Made by a program: the position numbers and the translations under genes. The notes beneath the pieces are model-generated. The model made no database searches and was not told where the DNA came from. It was given only the letters and a program-made list of their open reading frames with translations. DNA of 38,511 nucleotides from Alterluteimonas quercicellularis (GTDB lineage: Bacteria > Pseudomonadota > Gammaproteobacteria > Xanthomonadales > Xanthomonadaceae): contig NZ_JAIWPR010000057.1 of assembly GCF_021191635.1 (NCBI RefSeq), forward strand, positions 1-38,511, read 5' to 3'. Positions 19,638-32,821 of this stretch are shown piece by piece (the stretch's first letter is position 1; every line of letters begins with the position of its first letter).

Positions 19638-19666
19638 ATGCGGCTTCCCGCAATTCCGGTGCCGCC

Positions 19667-19915
19667 ATGAAGGCCGACATCCATCCCGATTACCGCGAAG
19701 TCGTGTTCCAGGACGTGACTTCCGATTTCCGCTTCCTGACCCGCTCGACCCTCGCCGCCACGGCGAAGGAGACCGTCAAGTGGGAGGACGGCAACGAGTA
19801 CCCGCTGGTCAAGATCGAAGTGTCCTCGGCCACGCACCCGTTCTACACCGGCCAGAACAAGATCATGGACACCAGCGGCCGCGTCGACAAGTTCCGCAAG
19901 CGCTACGCCAAGTAA
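19667..19915 (+). CDS. rpmE2: 50S ribosomal protein L31 type B
   Basis: An 82-residue ribosomal protein of the large-subunit central protuberance, bridging to the small subunit. It is the type B (YkgM-like) form, recognised by [16 protein letters not shown], then [10 protein letters not shown] and the central [17 protein letters not shown]. The zinc-binding cysteines of type A L31 are absent; there is no Cys in the protein. In many bacteria the cysteine-free form replaces the zinc form under zinc starvation, but in several Xanthomonads it is the standard copy, so no regulation is claimed; no Zur-like palindrome is evident upstream. The ATG at 19667 matches the family start. A hairpin terminator follows at 19971. 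Confidence 0.95.
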   Translation: MKADIHPDYREVVFQDVTSDFRFLTRSTLAATAKETVKWEDGNEYPLVKIEVSSATHPFYTGQNKIMDTSGRVDKFRKRYAK

Positions 19916-19970
19916 GCGCCGCGGCGCCGCCCGCCCCGCGCGGCGGCGGACCGACGGACCGACTCGCTTT

Positions 19971-20004
19971 CCAGCGGCTGCCCTCGTGGCGGCCGCTGGC
20001 GTTT
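19971..20004 (+). terminator. Hairpin terminator after rpmE2
   Basis: CCAGCGGC (19971-19978) pairs with GCCGCTGG (19992-19999), followed by CGTTTG. The stem is strong but the T-tract is short, so termination may be partial. Confidence 0.55.
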
Positions 20005-20065
20005 GCGCGTCCGTCCGGGCGCGCATGCGACCAATGGCCGAGGCGGCCCCTACGCGCCGGTATGC

Positions 20066-20071
20066 GATAAT
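20066..20071 (+). promoter_or_regulatory. Putative -10 box (GATAAT) for gltA
   Basis: GATAAT in TATGCGATAATGG lies about 100 bases before the citrate synthase start codon, implying a leader of roughly 90 bases. No other promoter-like sequence is evident in the 250-base spacer after the rpmE2 terminator. Confidence 0.45.
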
Positions 20072-20169
20072 GGTCGTTCCCGCGGCCGCGCCGCGGTTCC
20101 TCTCCCGCATGACCCATGCCGTCGTCGCGACCCGCCCGGGCCGCCACGACCCTCAGTAAGGAGTGTGCT

Positions 20170-21458
<1,289 letters not shown>

Positions 21459-21459
<1 letters not shown>

Positions 21460-22064
21460 TGGCGCAGGGCGTTATCGCCGGCCCCACGAAGCCGCGGCCT
21501 GTCCGCGGCTTCGCGCTTTTCAAGTGGGCGGTGTACGCGCTGCTGGCCGGCAACGTGGCGCTGTACGCGCTCGGGGGCACGCCGACCGAGACCGTGGACA
21601 CCGCGGCCTGGGTGCTGCTGCTCCTGCTGTTCGAGTGGGAGACCGGCGGCTGGCGGCGGCCGCGCGGGTCGCGCACCGTGGCGCGGCTGCTGCGCGCGCT
21701 GGCCGGGCTGGCGGTGCTGTGGGCCTGCGTCGACTACGCCCTGGACGGCGAGCGCCTGGACTTCGCCAACGCCACGACGTGGCTCGGCGTGGTGCTCGCG
21801 CTGGAACTCGAACTGCGCCTGCCCGCGCGCTGGCGCCGCGCGCACCTGGCCCGGCGCGTGTTCGCATGGGCGTTCTACATCGCGCTGGCCGGCTTCGCGC
21901 TGGCGTGGTGGGCGCTCGCCTTCGGCGGCGAGCGCGAGGCCTGGCTCGACGCCTGGGACGCCAGCCTGTGGCTGGCGGCGTTCGTGGTCATCGAGCTCAA
22001 CGTGTTCGGGTGGGCGCGGACGCGGCCGGACGGCGGCTCCCCGGCGCGCGTCGCCGCGTCGTAG
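21459..22064 (+). CDS. Uncharacterised inner-membrane protein
   Basis: A 201-residue frame with four to five hydrophobic segments (VYALLAGNVALYAL, AAWVLLLLLFEW, LAGLAVLWACVDYAL, FYIALAGFALAWWALAF, LWLAAFVVIELNVF) and Arg-rich cytoplasmic loops. No named family is recognised. The in-frame ATG at 21459 overlaps the gltA stop (TGATG), but the first 20 codons contain a perfect hairpin terminator (21489-21520). Translation may therefore really start later, for example at the GTG at 21531, just at the first membrane segment. The gene is probably real given its consistent membrane topology and Arg/Trp pattern. Function unknown. Confidence 0.65.
21489..21520 (+). terminator. Rho-independent terminator of gltA
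   Basis: AAGCCGCGG (21489-21497) and CCGCGGCTT (21503-21511) form a perfect 9-bp stem with loop CCTGT, followed by CGCGCTTTT. It lies 30 bases after the gltA stop codon and within the nominal N-terminus of the following frame. Confidence 0.8.
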
Positions 22065-22163
22065 CCCGCTTCCGCGACACGCATGCGCGATGTTATGTTG
22101 CGCGCCATCGGGGAGGCGCCGCGCGATCGTGCGGCATGGCCTGGGCAAGGGGAAGGAGGCATC

Positions 22164-22637
22164 GTGAGCTCGAAGGAACTGGCCGGCGGCTGCGCGCGGA
22201 TCGCGCTGGCGCCGCTGCTCCTGTTCGCCGGCCTGCTGGCGGCGGGCGACTGCGCCGCGCAGCGCGCCCGCTCCAAGGCCGACGCCTGGATCGGCCGGGA
22301 TGCCGGCGAACTGCTGATGCAGCTGCGGGTGGACGGCGGGCGGGTGCAGATCGACGAGCTCGACGAGACCGGCGAGACCCGCTACACCTGGAGCTCGTGG
22401 AACCCGGCGTGGACGGAGACCGTGACCACGGGCGGGAACGTGATCGGGATGCATCCGGGCGGGCCCGGCGTCGCCCCGACGCCGATCTTCGACGGGCCGG
22501 CGCAGAGCCACGAGGTGCACCACGACGCGACGCACCGCTGCGACATCTCCTTCTTCGCGGATGCCGAGGGGATCGTCAGCCGCTGGGAGTACACGGGCAG
22601 CAACTGCAACCGGGACATCAAGCGCCCACGGGACTAG
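22164..22637 (+). CDS. Small exported protein of unknown function
   Basis: A 157-residue frame from GTG at 22164, chosen because GGAAGGAGG (22151-22159) is a strong ribosome site just upstream; the in-frame ATG at 22083 has none. The N-terminus is a signal peptide (IALAPLLLFAGLLAAG, then a likely cut after DCAAQ). The mature part begins ADAWIGRDAGELLMQLRVDGG and ends with two cysteines in a C-x(~20)-C arrangement (CDISFFADAEGI to GSNC) that could form a disulfide. The beginning and end resemble small Xanthomonad periplasmic proteins with a BamE/SmpA-like layout, an impression and not a test. A His-rich stretch (SHEVHHDATH) is notable. Confidence 0.7.
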   Translation: MSSKELAGGCARIALAPLLLFAGLLAAGDCAAQRARSKADAWIGRDAGELLMQLRVDGGRVQIDELDETGETRYTWSSWNPAWTETVTTGGNVIGMHPGGPGVAPTPIFDGPAQSHEVHHDATHRCDISFFADAEGIVSRWEYTGSNCNRDIKRPRD

Positions 22638-22702
22638 CGGACCGGCGGGATCGGGCTGCGGTCCGTCGGGGCGGACATCATCAACCAGACGGGAACGGAC
22701 GA

Positions 22703-23176
22703 ATGAAGAAGATCGCAATGGCGTTGCTGGCGGTGGCGGCCTTGCTGGCCGCGGGCGTTCCCTCCCTGGCCGCGGCGCAGTCGCGGCCGGGCGTGATCGA
22801 GGACCTGCAGCCGATCGAGAACCGCGGCGACGACGAGTCCGCGCAGACCAGGCAGGGGCGCTCCTGGGGCCAGCGGCTGGGCGGCCTGGCCGGCATCGGC
22901 CTGGCGACGGGGGTGGTGGCCTCGGGCAACAGCAGCAGCACGGTGGGCCAGGCCGCCGTCGCGGTCGCCGGCAGCGGCGACCAGATCGGCGGCGAGATCG
23001 GCGCGCGCGCCGCCGGGCCCGGGCCGACGACCCGCTACATGGTCAAGGTGCGGCTGGATTCGGGCCGGGTGCTGACGATCACCCAGCTGCGCGAGCAGAT
23101 CGAGGGCCTGCAGGTCGGCAGCCGCGTCCGCGTGGACGGGCGCGGCGACGACGCGAAGGTGTCCGCCGAGCAGTAG
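22703..23176 (+). CDS. Exported glycine-zipper-type protein (SlyB-like)
   Basis: A 157-residue protein with a clear Sec signal (MKKIAMALLAVAALLAAG, cut near AAAQ) and a central Gly/Ala-rich segment with small residues at regular spacing (LGGLAGIGLATGVVASG to GGEIGARAAG), a glycine-zipper pattern. The C-terminal 55 residues (TTRYMVKVRLDSGRVLTITQ onwards) resemble the beta-rich end of SlyB-like outer-membrane stress proteins. There is no lipobox Cys, unlike SlyB, so it is not a lipoprotein. The ATG at 22703 is the only sensible start. It is convergent with the minus-strand gene 13 bases away. Probably envelope-associated; role unproven. Confidence 0.75.
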   Translation: MKKIAMALLAVAALLAAGVPSLAAAQSRPGVIEDLQPIENRGDDESAQTRQGRSWGQRLGGLAGIGLATGVVASGNSSSTVGQAAVAVAGSGDQIGGEIGARAAGPGPTTRYMVKVRLDSGRVLTITQLREQIEGLQVGSRVRVDGRGDDAKVSAEQ

Positions 23177-23189
23177 CCCGGCGCGCCGC

Positions 23190-23849
23190 TCAGCGGCCGG
23201 TGCCGGTGCCGCGCTCGTAGCCGGCGATCTCGTCCTCGGCCAGCAGCTGCCGCAACTGCGCCGCCGAGGCGCGGCGCATCGGCCGCTCGTCGACGCCCGA
23301 CAGCGGCGCCTGCCGCAGGGCCAGGCGCGGCAGCACGGTGAGGTCGAAGCTCACGCCGTCGGCGCCGAACACCCACACCGGCACGTCCTCGGCGCGGTCG
23401 CGGTCCATGCGCAGCCGGCGGCTGCGCGGCTCGGCGGGGATGCCGTGCTCGTCGAGGAAGCGGGTCACCGCGTCGGGGTCGTCGGCGAACAGCTGCAGCT
23501 GGACCGGCGAGTTGGCGTCGGCGGTGCCGTCGAGCACCGCGCCGACCAGGCGCGGCTCGAAGCCGGCGAAGAAGTCGAGCGCGCGGGCGGCGGACTCCCG
23601 GCGCAGGCGCAGCGCGTCGGCCTGGCCTTCGCCGAGGAACAGGCGCTGGTACTCGCGCAGGGCCGCCTCGATCTCGCGATTGCGCGGCAGCGAGGCGTCG
23701 TCGTGGATGCCCAGGCGGTGGGCGGCCTTGAGCTTGGCCTGGTGGTAGTCGCGGATCCCGCCCTCGGCCATCAGCCGGGCGGCCTCGTGGGCCAGGCGGT
23801 GGCGGCGTTCGCGGGTGCGCGTCTCGGCGTGCTGGCGGGCGCGATGCAT
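23190..23849 (-). CDS. Conserved Xanthomonad protein, possibly nucleotidyltransferase-like
   Basis: A 219-residue soluble protein starting MHRARQHAETRTRERRHRLAHEAARLMAEGGIRDYH (read in two parts), with a very basic N-terminus, no signal peptide and no membrane segment. The C-terminal half (SPVQLQLFADDPDAVTRFLDEHGI, then DVPVWVFGADGVSFDLTVLP) has an alternating beta/alpha pattern. Homologues that I recall from Xanthomonads are annotated loosely as nucleotidyltransferase; GT/S-D-x-D type catalytic residues are not evident to me, so activity is doubtful. The start at 23849 avoids an upstream in-frame extension to 23951 without conserved character. It lies downstream of mrcA on the same strand (118 bases) and may be cotranscribed. 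Confidence 0.75.
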   Translation of the reverse strand: MHRARQHAETRTRERRHRLAHEAARLMAEGGIRDYHQAKLKAAHRLGIHDDASLPRNREIEAALREYQRLFLGEGQADALRLRRESAARALDFFAGFEPRLVGAVLDGTADANSPVQLQLFADDPDAVTRFLDEHGIPAEPRSRRLRMDRDRAEDVPVWVFGADGVSFDLTVLPRLALRQAPLSGVDERPMRRASAAQLRQLLAEDEIAGYERGTGTGR

Positions 23850-23967
23850 GAGGAGTCCCCCGCTGGGTTCGGCCGACTGTACCGCACCCGCGTGCAGGGC
23901 GATGCAGGGGCGCGTCGGCGGGGCCCGCGCGGTCCCCGAGCGTTCAGGCACGGCGCGCCCGCACGCC

Positions 23968-27796
<3,829 letters not shown>

Positions 27797-27797
<1 letters not shown>

Positions 27798-28423
27798 TGG
27801 CCCGCATCAATCTGCTGCCCTGGCGCGCCGAGCGCCGCAAGCAGCGCCAGAAGGAATTCGGGGTCATGCTGGCCCTGGCGGCCGTCGCCGGCCTCGCCCT
27901 GTGGCTGGCGGTCAACACCTACTACAACGCCCAGATCGAGGGGCAGCGCGCGCGCAACGCCTTCCTCGACCAGCAGATCGCCCAGGTCGACGAGCGGATC
28001 AAGGAGATCGACGAGCTCGACCGCCAGCGCGCGCGGCTGCTGGCGCGCAAGGACGTGATCGAGAAGCTGCAGGCCAGCCGCTCGCAGATGGTGCACCTGT
28101 TCGACTCGCTGGTGCGCACGATTCCCGACGGGGTGATGCTGACCTCGCTGAAGCAGGAGGGCGAGCGCCTGACCCTGGAGGGCCGCTCGCAGTCCAACGC
28201 CCGGGTCAGCACCTACATGCGCAACCTGGAAGGCTCCGGCTGGATGACCCGTCCGGAGCTGTCGATCATCGAGGCCCGCGCGGCAGAGGGCGCGGCGATG
28301 CCGGGCCTGCCCTACGCGTTCCGGCTGACCGTCACCCTGGCCAATCCCAGCGCGCCCGAGGGCGCCGCGGCCGGCGAGGCCGCCGCGACCGATGGGACCC
28401 CGACCGCAGGAGCCGCGCCGTGA
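27797..28423 (+). CDS. pilN: Type IV pilus assembly protein PilN
   Basis: Bitopic inner-membrane protein of the alignment complex; heterodimerises with PilO. The 208-residue protein begins MARINLLPWRAERRK, carrying the INLLPWR motif that PilM binds, followed by one membrane helix (FGVMLALAAVAGLALWLAV) and a periplasmic coiled coil plus ferredoxin-like domain. The C-terminal tail after about residue 185 is an Ala/Gly/Thr-rich extension. The start overlaps the pilM stop (TGATG) and the stop overlaps pilO (GTGA), indicating coupling through the operon. Confidence 0.96.
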
Positions 28424-29073
28424 GCCAGAAGCGCAAGATCTCGCTCCGCGAGCTGGACTTCAACAACACCGGCTCCTGGCCGCGCGAGTACAAGATCGGG
28501 TTCTGCGTGCTGGTGGGCCTGCTGATCTTCGGCCTGCTGTGGTGGGTGGTGATCCGCGACAAGCGCAGCGAGCTGGAGGGGCTGGAGCGGCAGGAGGCCG
28601 AGCGGCGCGCCCAGTTCGAGGAGAAGCAGGGCCGCGCCGCCAACCTCGAGCCGCTCAAGCAGCAGCTCGCGCAGATGGAGCAGCAGCTCCAGCAGATGCT
28701 GCGCCAGCTGCCCAGCCGCACCGAGATGCCCGACCTGATCGTCGACATCTCGCAGACCGCGCTGGCCACCGGCATCCAGAACGACCTCTTCCAGCCGGGC
28801 CCGGAGACGCCGCAGGAGTTCTACGCGGAGAAGCCGATCGCGCTGCGCATGCAGGGCAGCTACCACCAGTTCGGCGCCTTCGTCAGCGGCGTGGCCTCGC
28901 TGCCGCGGGTGGTGATCATGACCATGCACGACATCTCGCTGCGTCCGCGCGACGGCACCTCCATCCGCCCGGGCGGCTCGCTGGAGCTCGCCGGCACGGT
29001 GAAGACCTACCGCTACCTCGACGAGGAAGAGACCGCCGAGCAGGAACAGGCGAACGCCGGGGGAGGGCGCTGA
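28420..29073 (+). CDS. pilO: Type IV pilus assembly protein PilO
   Basis: Inner-membrane partner of PilN, with PilP connecting the platform to the PilQ secretin. The 217-residue protein has a short cytoplasmic lead containing the conserved LRELDFNNTGSWP, one membrane helix (YKIGFCVLVGLLIFGLLWWVVI), a Glu/Gln/Arg-rich coiled coil and a C-terminal ferredoxin-like fold (YHQFGAFVSGVASLPRVV region). The start is GTG at 28420, overlapping the pilN TGA. pilP begins two bases after its stop. Confidence 0.96.
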   Translation: MSQKRKISLRELDFNNTGSWPREYKIGFCVLVGLLIFGLLWWVVIRDKRSELEGLERQEAERRAQFEEKQGRAANLEPLKQQLAQMEQQLQQMLRQLPSRTEMPDLIVDISQTALATGIQNDLFQPGPETPQEFYAEKPIALRMQGSYHQFGAFVSGVASLPRVVIMTMHDISLRPRDGTSIRPGGSLELAGTVKTYRYLDEEETAEQEQANAGGGR

Positions 29074-29074
29074 C

Positions 29075-29614
29075 ATGCGGATGCGATGCATCGAGAGGCA
29101 TGCGCTCGCGCTCGCCGTCCTGGTCCTGGCGCTCGCCGGCTGCGGCCGCAGCGTGACCAGCACGCCGGGCGATGCCCCGAACCTCGAGGAATGGGTGGCC
29201 GAAGTGCAGGCGCGCCCGGCGCCGCAGCTCGAGCCGCTGCCGGTGATGCACCAGTTCGAGACCTTCGAATACGCCGCGCAGGGCCTGCGCGATCCCTTCA
29301 GCGACGCCTTCACCGCCGACGCCGGCGGCAGCGGCCCGCGGCCGGACTCCAACCGCCGCAAGCAACCGCTCGAGGAGTTCCCGCTGGACAGCCTGGACAT
29401 GGTCGGCACGATCGGGCGCGGGGGCGGCCTGGTCGCGCTGGTGATGGCGCCCGACAAGGTCACCCACCGGGTGCGGCCGGGCGACTATCTCGGACAGAGC
29501 GACGGGCGCGTGACCTCGGTGGCCGAGGACCGCGTGGAACTGGTGGAACTGGTGTCGGACGGCGCGGGCGGCTGGTTGGAACGGCCGGCGTCGATTGCGC
29601 TCAATGACAATTGA
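29075..29614 (+). CDS. pilP: Type IV pilus lipoprotein PilP
   Basis: Inner-membrane lipoprotein bridging PilN/PilO to the secretin PilQ. The 179-residue protein has a signal ending in LALAGC, so lipidation is on C23. A proline-rich flexible segment (PAPQLEPLPVMHQFETFEY, then GLRDPFSDAF) is followed by the beta-sandwich homology-region domain (LDSLDMVGTIGRGGGLVALV, HRVRPGDYLGQSDGRV). The ATG at 29075 lies two bases after the pilO stop. It ends before the ribosome site of pilQ. Confidence 0.96.
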   Translation: MRMRCIERHALALAVLVLALAGCGRSVTSTPGDAPNLEEWVAEVQARPAPQLEPLPVMHQFETFEYAAQGLRDPFSDAFTADAGGSGPRPDSNRRKQPLEEFPLDSLDMVGTIGRGGGLVALVMAPDKVTHRVRPGDYLGQSDGRVTSVAEDRVELVELVSDGAGGWLERPASIALNDN

Positions 29615-29627
29615 AAGGGGATTCGAG

Positions 29628-31547
29628 ATGATCGTTAGCAAAGCGCAGGGCCGGCATCTGGCGCGCGGCGTCCTGATCGGACTGCTGCCGGGGCTGCTGG
29701 CGGCCGCGGCCGGCGTCAACGCCGCGCAGCCGTCGCCGTCCGCGATGCCGCTGGCCGCGCAGTCGGCGGCGCCGGCGGCGGTCGATCCCGCGCGCAGGCT
29801 GCCCGGCGCGGTCGGCGTATCCAAGGTCGACTTCAAGCGCGGCGACGGCGGCTCCGGCAAGCTGATCCTCACCTTCGACGGCGAGGGCGCCGCGCCCGAC
29901 ATGCGCACGCAGGGCAACAGCGTGGTCATCGACGTCGGCAACAGCAGCCTGCCGCCCTCGCTGCAGCGGCCGCTCAACGTGACCGACTTCGCCACCCCGG
30001 TGCAGCGCATCGATGCGGTGCAGAGCGGCACCGGCACCCGCATCGTGCTGAGCGCGCAGGGCGAGTTCGAGCCGATGGCCTACCAGACCGGCCGCGAGTA
30101 CGTGGTCGAGCTGGTGCCGCGCGCCGCTGCCCCGCAGCGCGCGGTCGGCGGCGTCGAAGTGGCCGCGGCCGGCCAGTCGGCGGCGACCAGCGTGATCGAG
30201 GCGGGCCCGCGCGCCTACAGCGGCCACCGCGTCACCTTCAACTTCCAGGACATCCCGGTCCGCACCGTGCTGCAGATGGTCGCGGAGGAGTCGGGCATCA
30301 ACATCGTCGCCTCCGACTCGGTGCAGGGCAACGTGACCCTGCGCCTGATCGAGGTGCCGTGGGACCAGGCGCTGGACATCGTCCTGCAGGCCAAGCAGCT
30401 GGACAAGCGCCGCAACGGCAACGTGGTGTGGGTGGCGCCGCAGTCGGAGATCGCCGCGTTCGAGCAGGCGCGCGAGGACGCGCGGCTGGCGATCGAGGAC
30501 CGCGCGGAGATGGTCACCGAGTACATCCCGATCAGCTACGGCAACGCCGAGGACATCGCCAAGCTGCTGACCGAGGAGAGCAAGGCCGGCACGGGCGGCG
30601 GCGGCGCGAACGCCGGCGGCAACCGCGGCTTCCTGTCCTCGCGCGGCAGCCTCAGCTTCGACCGCCGCACCAACACCCTGCTCGCGATCGACATCCCGGC
30701 GCGCGTGGAGGAGATCAAGCGCTTGGTTTCTGCGCTGGACAAGCCGGTCGACCAGGTGGTGATCGAGGCTCGCATCGTGATCGCGAACGAGTCGTTCGCG
30801 CGCGACCTGGGCGCGCGGTTCGGCGTGTACGGCGCCAGGGACCGGCTGATCACCTCCGGCAGCATCGACAGCAACCAGTCCTACCTGGACTCGCTCAACG
30901 ACCCCGACCGCGACGGTCCGCCGGTGTTCGAGAACCCGCTGAACTTCGCGCGCCCGGTCTCGCAGACCCTGGGTGGCGCGGGCTCCCTGGCGCTCACGAT
31001 CCTGGGCAACTACGTCAACTGGGACCTGGAGATCTCCGCGCTGCAGCAGGAGGGCCGCGGCGAGGTCATCTCCAACCCGCGCATCGTGACCAGCAACCAG
31101 CGCGAGGCGGTGATCAGCCAGGGCCAGGAGGTCGGCTACCTGACCGTGACCGGCGGCCAGAGCAACAACGTGCCCACCGTGCAGTTCAAGGACGTGCTGC
31201 TCGAGCTCAAGGTCACCCCGACGATCACCGCGGACGGCCGCGTGTTCCTGGCGATGGAGATCAAGAAGGACGAGATCGCCGACTACACCGACGTCGAGGG
31301 CTTCGGCCGGATCCCCAACCTCAACAAGCGCAGCATCACCACCGCGGTGCTGGTCGACGACGGCCAGACCGTCTCCATCGGCGGCGTGTACGAGTTCCGC
31401 GACCGCAACGACCTGGCCAAGATCCCGTTCCTGGGCGACCTGCCGATCATCGGCAACCTGTTCAAGAACCGCAGCCGCTCGCGCGAGAAGGCCGAGCTGC
31501 TGATCTTCGTGACGCCGAAGGTGCTGCGGGTGGCGCAGCGCGGCTGA
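29628..31547 (+). CDS. pilQ: Type IV pilus secretin PilQ
   Basis: Outer-membrane secretin forming the channel through which the pilus passes. The 639-residue protein has a signal peptide (ending near GVNAAQ), one N-terminal AMIN domain that binds peptidoglycan (VGVSKVDFKRGDGGSGKLIL region), an N0/STN domain (RVTFNFQDIPVRTVLQMVAEE), an N1 domain, a Gly/Ala/Asn-rich loop, and the C-terminal secretin domain ending PFLGDLPIIGNLFKNRSR and ELLIFVTPKVL. Only one AMIN domain is visible, versus two in the longer Pseudomonas protein. The start ATG at 29628 is preferred because AAAGGGG lies at 29614-29620; the in-frame ATGs at 29595 and 29604 overlap pilP. A strong terminator follows at 31569, ending the operon. 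Confidence 0.95.
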   Translation: MIVSKAQGRHLARGVLIGLLPGLLAAAAGVNAAQPSPSAMPLAAQSAAPAAVDPARRLPGAVGVSKVDFKRGDGGSGKLILTFDGEGAAPDMRTQGNSVVIDVGNSSLPPSLQRPLNVTDFATPVQRIDAVQSGTGTRIVLSAQGEFEPMAYQTGREYVVELVPRAAAPQRAVGGVEVAAAGQSAATSVIEAGPRAYSGHRVTFNFQDIPVRTVLQMVAEESGINIVASDSVQGNVTLRLIEVPWDQALDIVLQAKQLDKRRNGNVVWVAPQSEIAAFEQAREDARLAIEDRAEMVTEYIPISYGNAEDIAKLLTEESKAGTGGGGANAGGNRGFLSSRGSLSFDRRTNTLLAIDIPARVEEIKRLVSALDKPVDQVVIEARIVIANESFARDLGARFGVYGARDRLITSGSIDSNQSYLDSLNDPDRDGPPVFENPLNFARPVSQTLGGAGSLALTILGNYVNWDLEISALQQEGRGEVISNPRIVTSNQREAVISQGQEVGYLTVTGGQSNNVPTVQFKDVLLELKVTPTITADGRVFLAMEIKKDEIADYTDVEGFGRIPNLNKRSITTAVLVDDGQTVSIGGVYEFRDRNDLAKIPFLGDLPIIGNLFKNRSRSREKAELLIFVTPKVLRVAQRG

Positions 31548-31568
31548 ACTTCGCCGCGGTGCCGCGCC

Positions 31569-31600
31569 GGGAACGGGGCCGCAAGGCCCCGTTTCCATTT
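31569..31600 (+). terminator. Rho-independent terminator of pilMNOPQ
   Basis: GGGAACGGGGCC (31569-31580) pairs with GGCCCCGTTTCC (31585-31596), one wobble pair, around a GCAA tetraloop, followed by ATTT. It begins about 20 bases after the pilQ stop. Confidence 0.8.
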
Positions 31601-31662
31601 CCGGCGCCCTCCGGGGATCGCCGCGCCGATCTGAACGCCGCCGCGGCGCCGGCCGGGCCGGT

Positions 31663-31690
31663 GAAACCTTGCCGCGCGGATTGGGTCAAA
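31663..31690 (+). promoter_or_regulatory. Possible sigma-E-type promoter of the Bat-like operon
   Basis: GAAACCTT (31663-31670) and TCAAA (31686-31690) are separated by 15 bases, resembling the RpoE pattern (GGAACTT, then TCAAA/TCTGA). It lies 40 bases before the moxR start, behind the pilQ terminator. It would fit an envelope-stress operon; confidence is low. Confidence 0.35.
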
Positions 31691-31729
31691 CTGATCCCCG
31701 GCGCATTCGGCGCCGCCGAGCGGTGATCC

Positions 31730-32734
31730 ATGGATTCCCAGGCCCAGACCCAGACCCCCGACATCTCGCGCCTGCACGACGCCTTCCGCGCGCTGCGCGA
31801 CGACCTGTCGGCCGAGATCGTCGGCCAGGCCGCGCTGATCGAGCGCCTGCTGATCGCGCTGCTGGCCGACGGACACCTGCTGGTCGAGGGCGCGCCCGGG
31901 CTGGCCAAGACCAGTGCGATCCGCGCGCTCGCCGCGCGCCTGGAGGCCAGCTTCGCGCGGGTGCAGTTCACCCCGGACCTGCTGCCGGCCGATCTCACCG
32001 GTACCGAGGTCTGGCGCGCCCAGGACGGCCGCTTCGAGTTCCAGCCCGGCCCGGTCTTCCACTCGCTGCTGCTCGCCGACGAGATCAACCGCGCGCCGGC
32101 CAAGGTGCAGTCGGCGCTGCTGGAGGCGATGGGCGAGCGCCAGGTCACCGTGGGCCGCGAGACCTACGCGCTGCCGGCACTGTTCCTGGTCATGGCCACG
32201 CAGAACCCCATCGAGCAGGAGGGCACCTTCCCGCTGCCCGAGGCGCAGCTCGACCGCTTCCTGATGTACGTGCGCATCGGCTATCCGGACGTCTCCGCCG
32301 AGACCGAGATCCTGCGCCTGGCGCGCGAACGCGCCCGCCAGACCCTGCGGCACGCGCAGCCGCCACCGCAGCGGATCCCGGCCGGCGACGTGTTCGACGC
32401 CCGCGCCGCGGTGCTGGACCTGCACCTCGCGCCGCAGCTCGAACGCTACCTGGTGGAACTGGTGCTGGCCTCGCGCGATGCGCAGCGCTACGACGCCGCG
32501 CTGGCGCGCCGGATCGCCTGGGGCGCCAGCCCGCGCGGCTCGATCGCCCTGGAGCGCTGCGCGCGGGCGCGCGCCTGGCTGGGCGGGCGCGACTACGTGA
32601 CGCCGGAGGACGTGCGCGCGGTGGCGCCGGACGTGCTGCGGCACCGCGTGCTGCCCAGCTACGAGGCCACCGCCGAGGGCTGGGACGGCGATCGCCTGGT
32701 CGCGGAGCTGATCGAACGCGTGCCGCTGCCATAG
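31730..32734 (+). CDS. MoxR family AAA+ ATPase
   Basis: A 334-residue MoxR-type AAA+ ATPase, thought to act as a chaperone that remodels or activates VWA-domain partners. Walker A is GAPGLAKT (54-61), Walker B is LLADEINR (D117-E118), then MATQNPIEQEGTFPLPEAQLD (sensor 1 and family signature, given in part) and a C-terminal lid domain. The ATG at 31730 is the family start. It heads a block with DUF58, DUF4381, two VWA proteins and BatD, the usual MoxR-VWA gene neighbourhood. The 87 bases between it and the DUF58 gene contain no gene. Confidence 0.95.
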   Translation: MDSQAQTQTPDISRLHDAFRALRDDLSAEIVGQAALIERLLIALLADGHLLVEGAPGLAKTSAIRALAARLEASFARVQFTPDLLPADLTGTEVWRAQDGRFEFQPGPVFHSLLLADEINRAPAKVQSALLEAMGERQVTVGRETYALPALFLVMATQNPIEQEGTFPLPEAQLDRFLMYVRIGYPDVSAETEILRLARERARQTLRHAQPPPQRIPAGDVFDARAAVLDLHLAPQLERYLVELVLASRDAQRYDAALARRIAWGASPRGSIALERCARARAWLGGRDYVTPEDVRAVAPDVLRHRVLPSYEATAEGWDGDRLVAELIERVPLP

Positions 32735-32821
32735 CACGGCCCGCCGCCATGGAGCCATGCCGATGAGCGCGTTCCGATCCCCCCTCGCGCGCGGGCCCGC
32801 CGCAGAAGACGGACGACGGCG

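Noticed and set aside
23850..23951. N-terminal extension of the minus-strand gene at 23190-23849
   Set aside because: The extra residues are Pro/Ala-rich without conserved character, and the MHRARQH start fits the family as I recall it.
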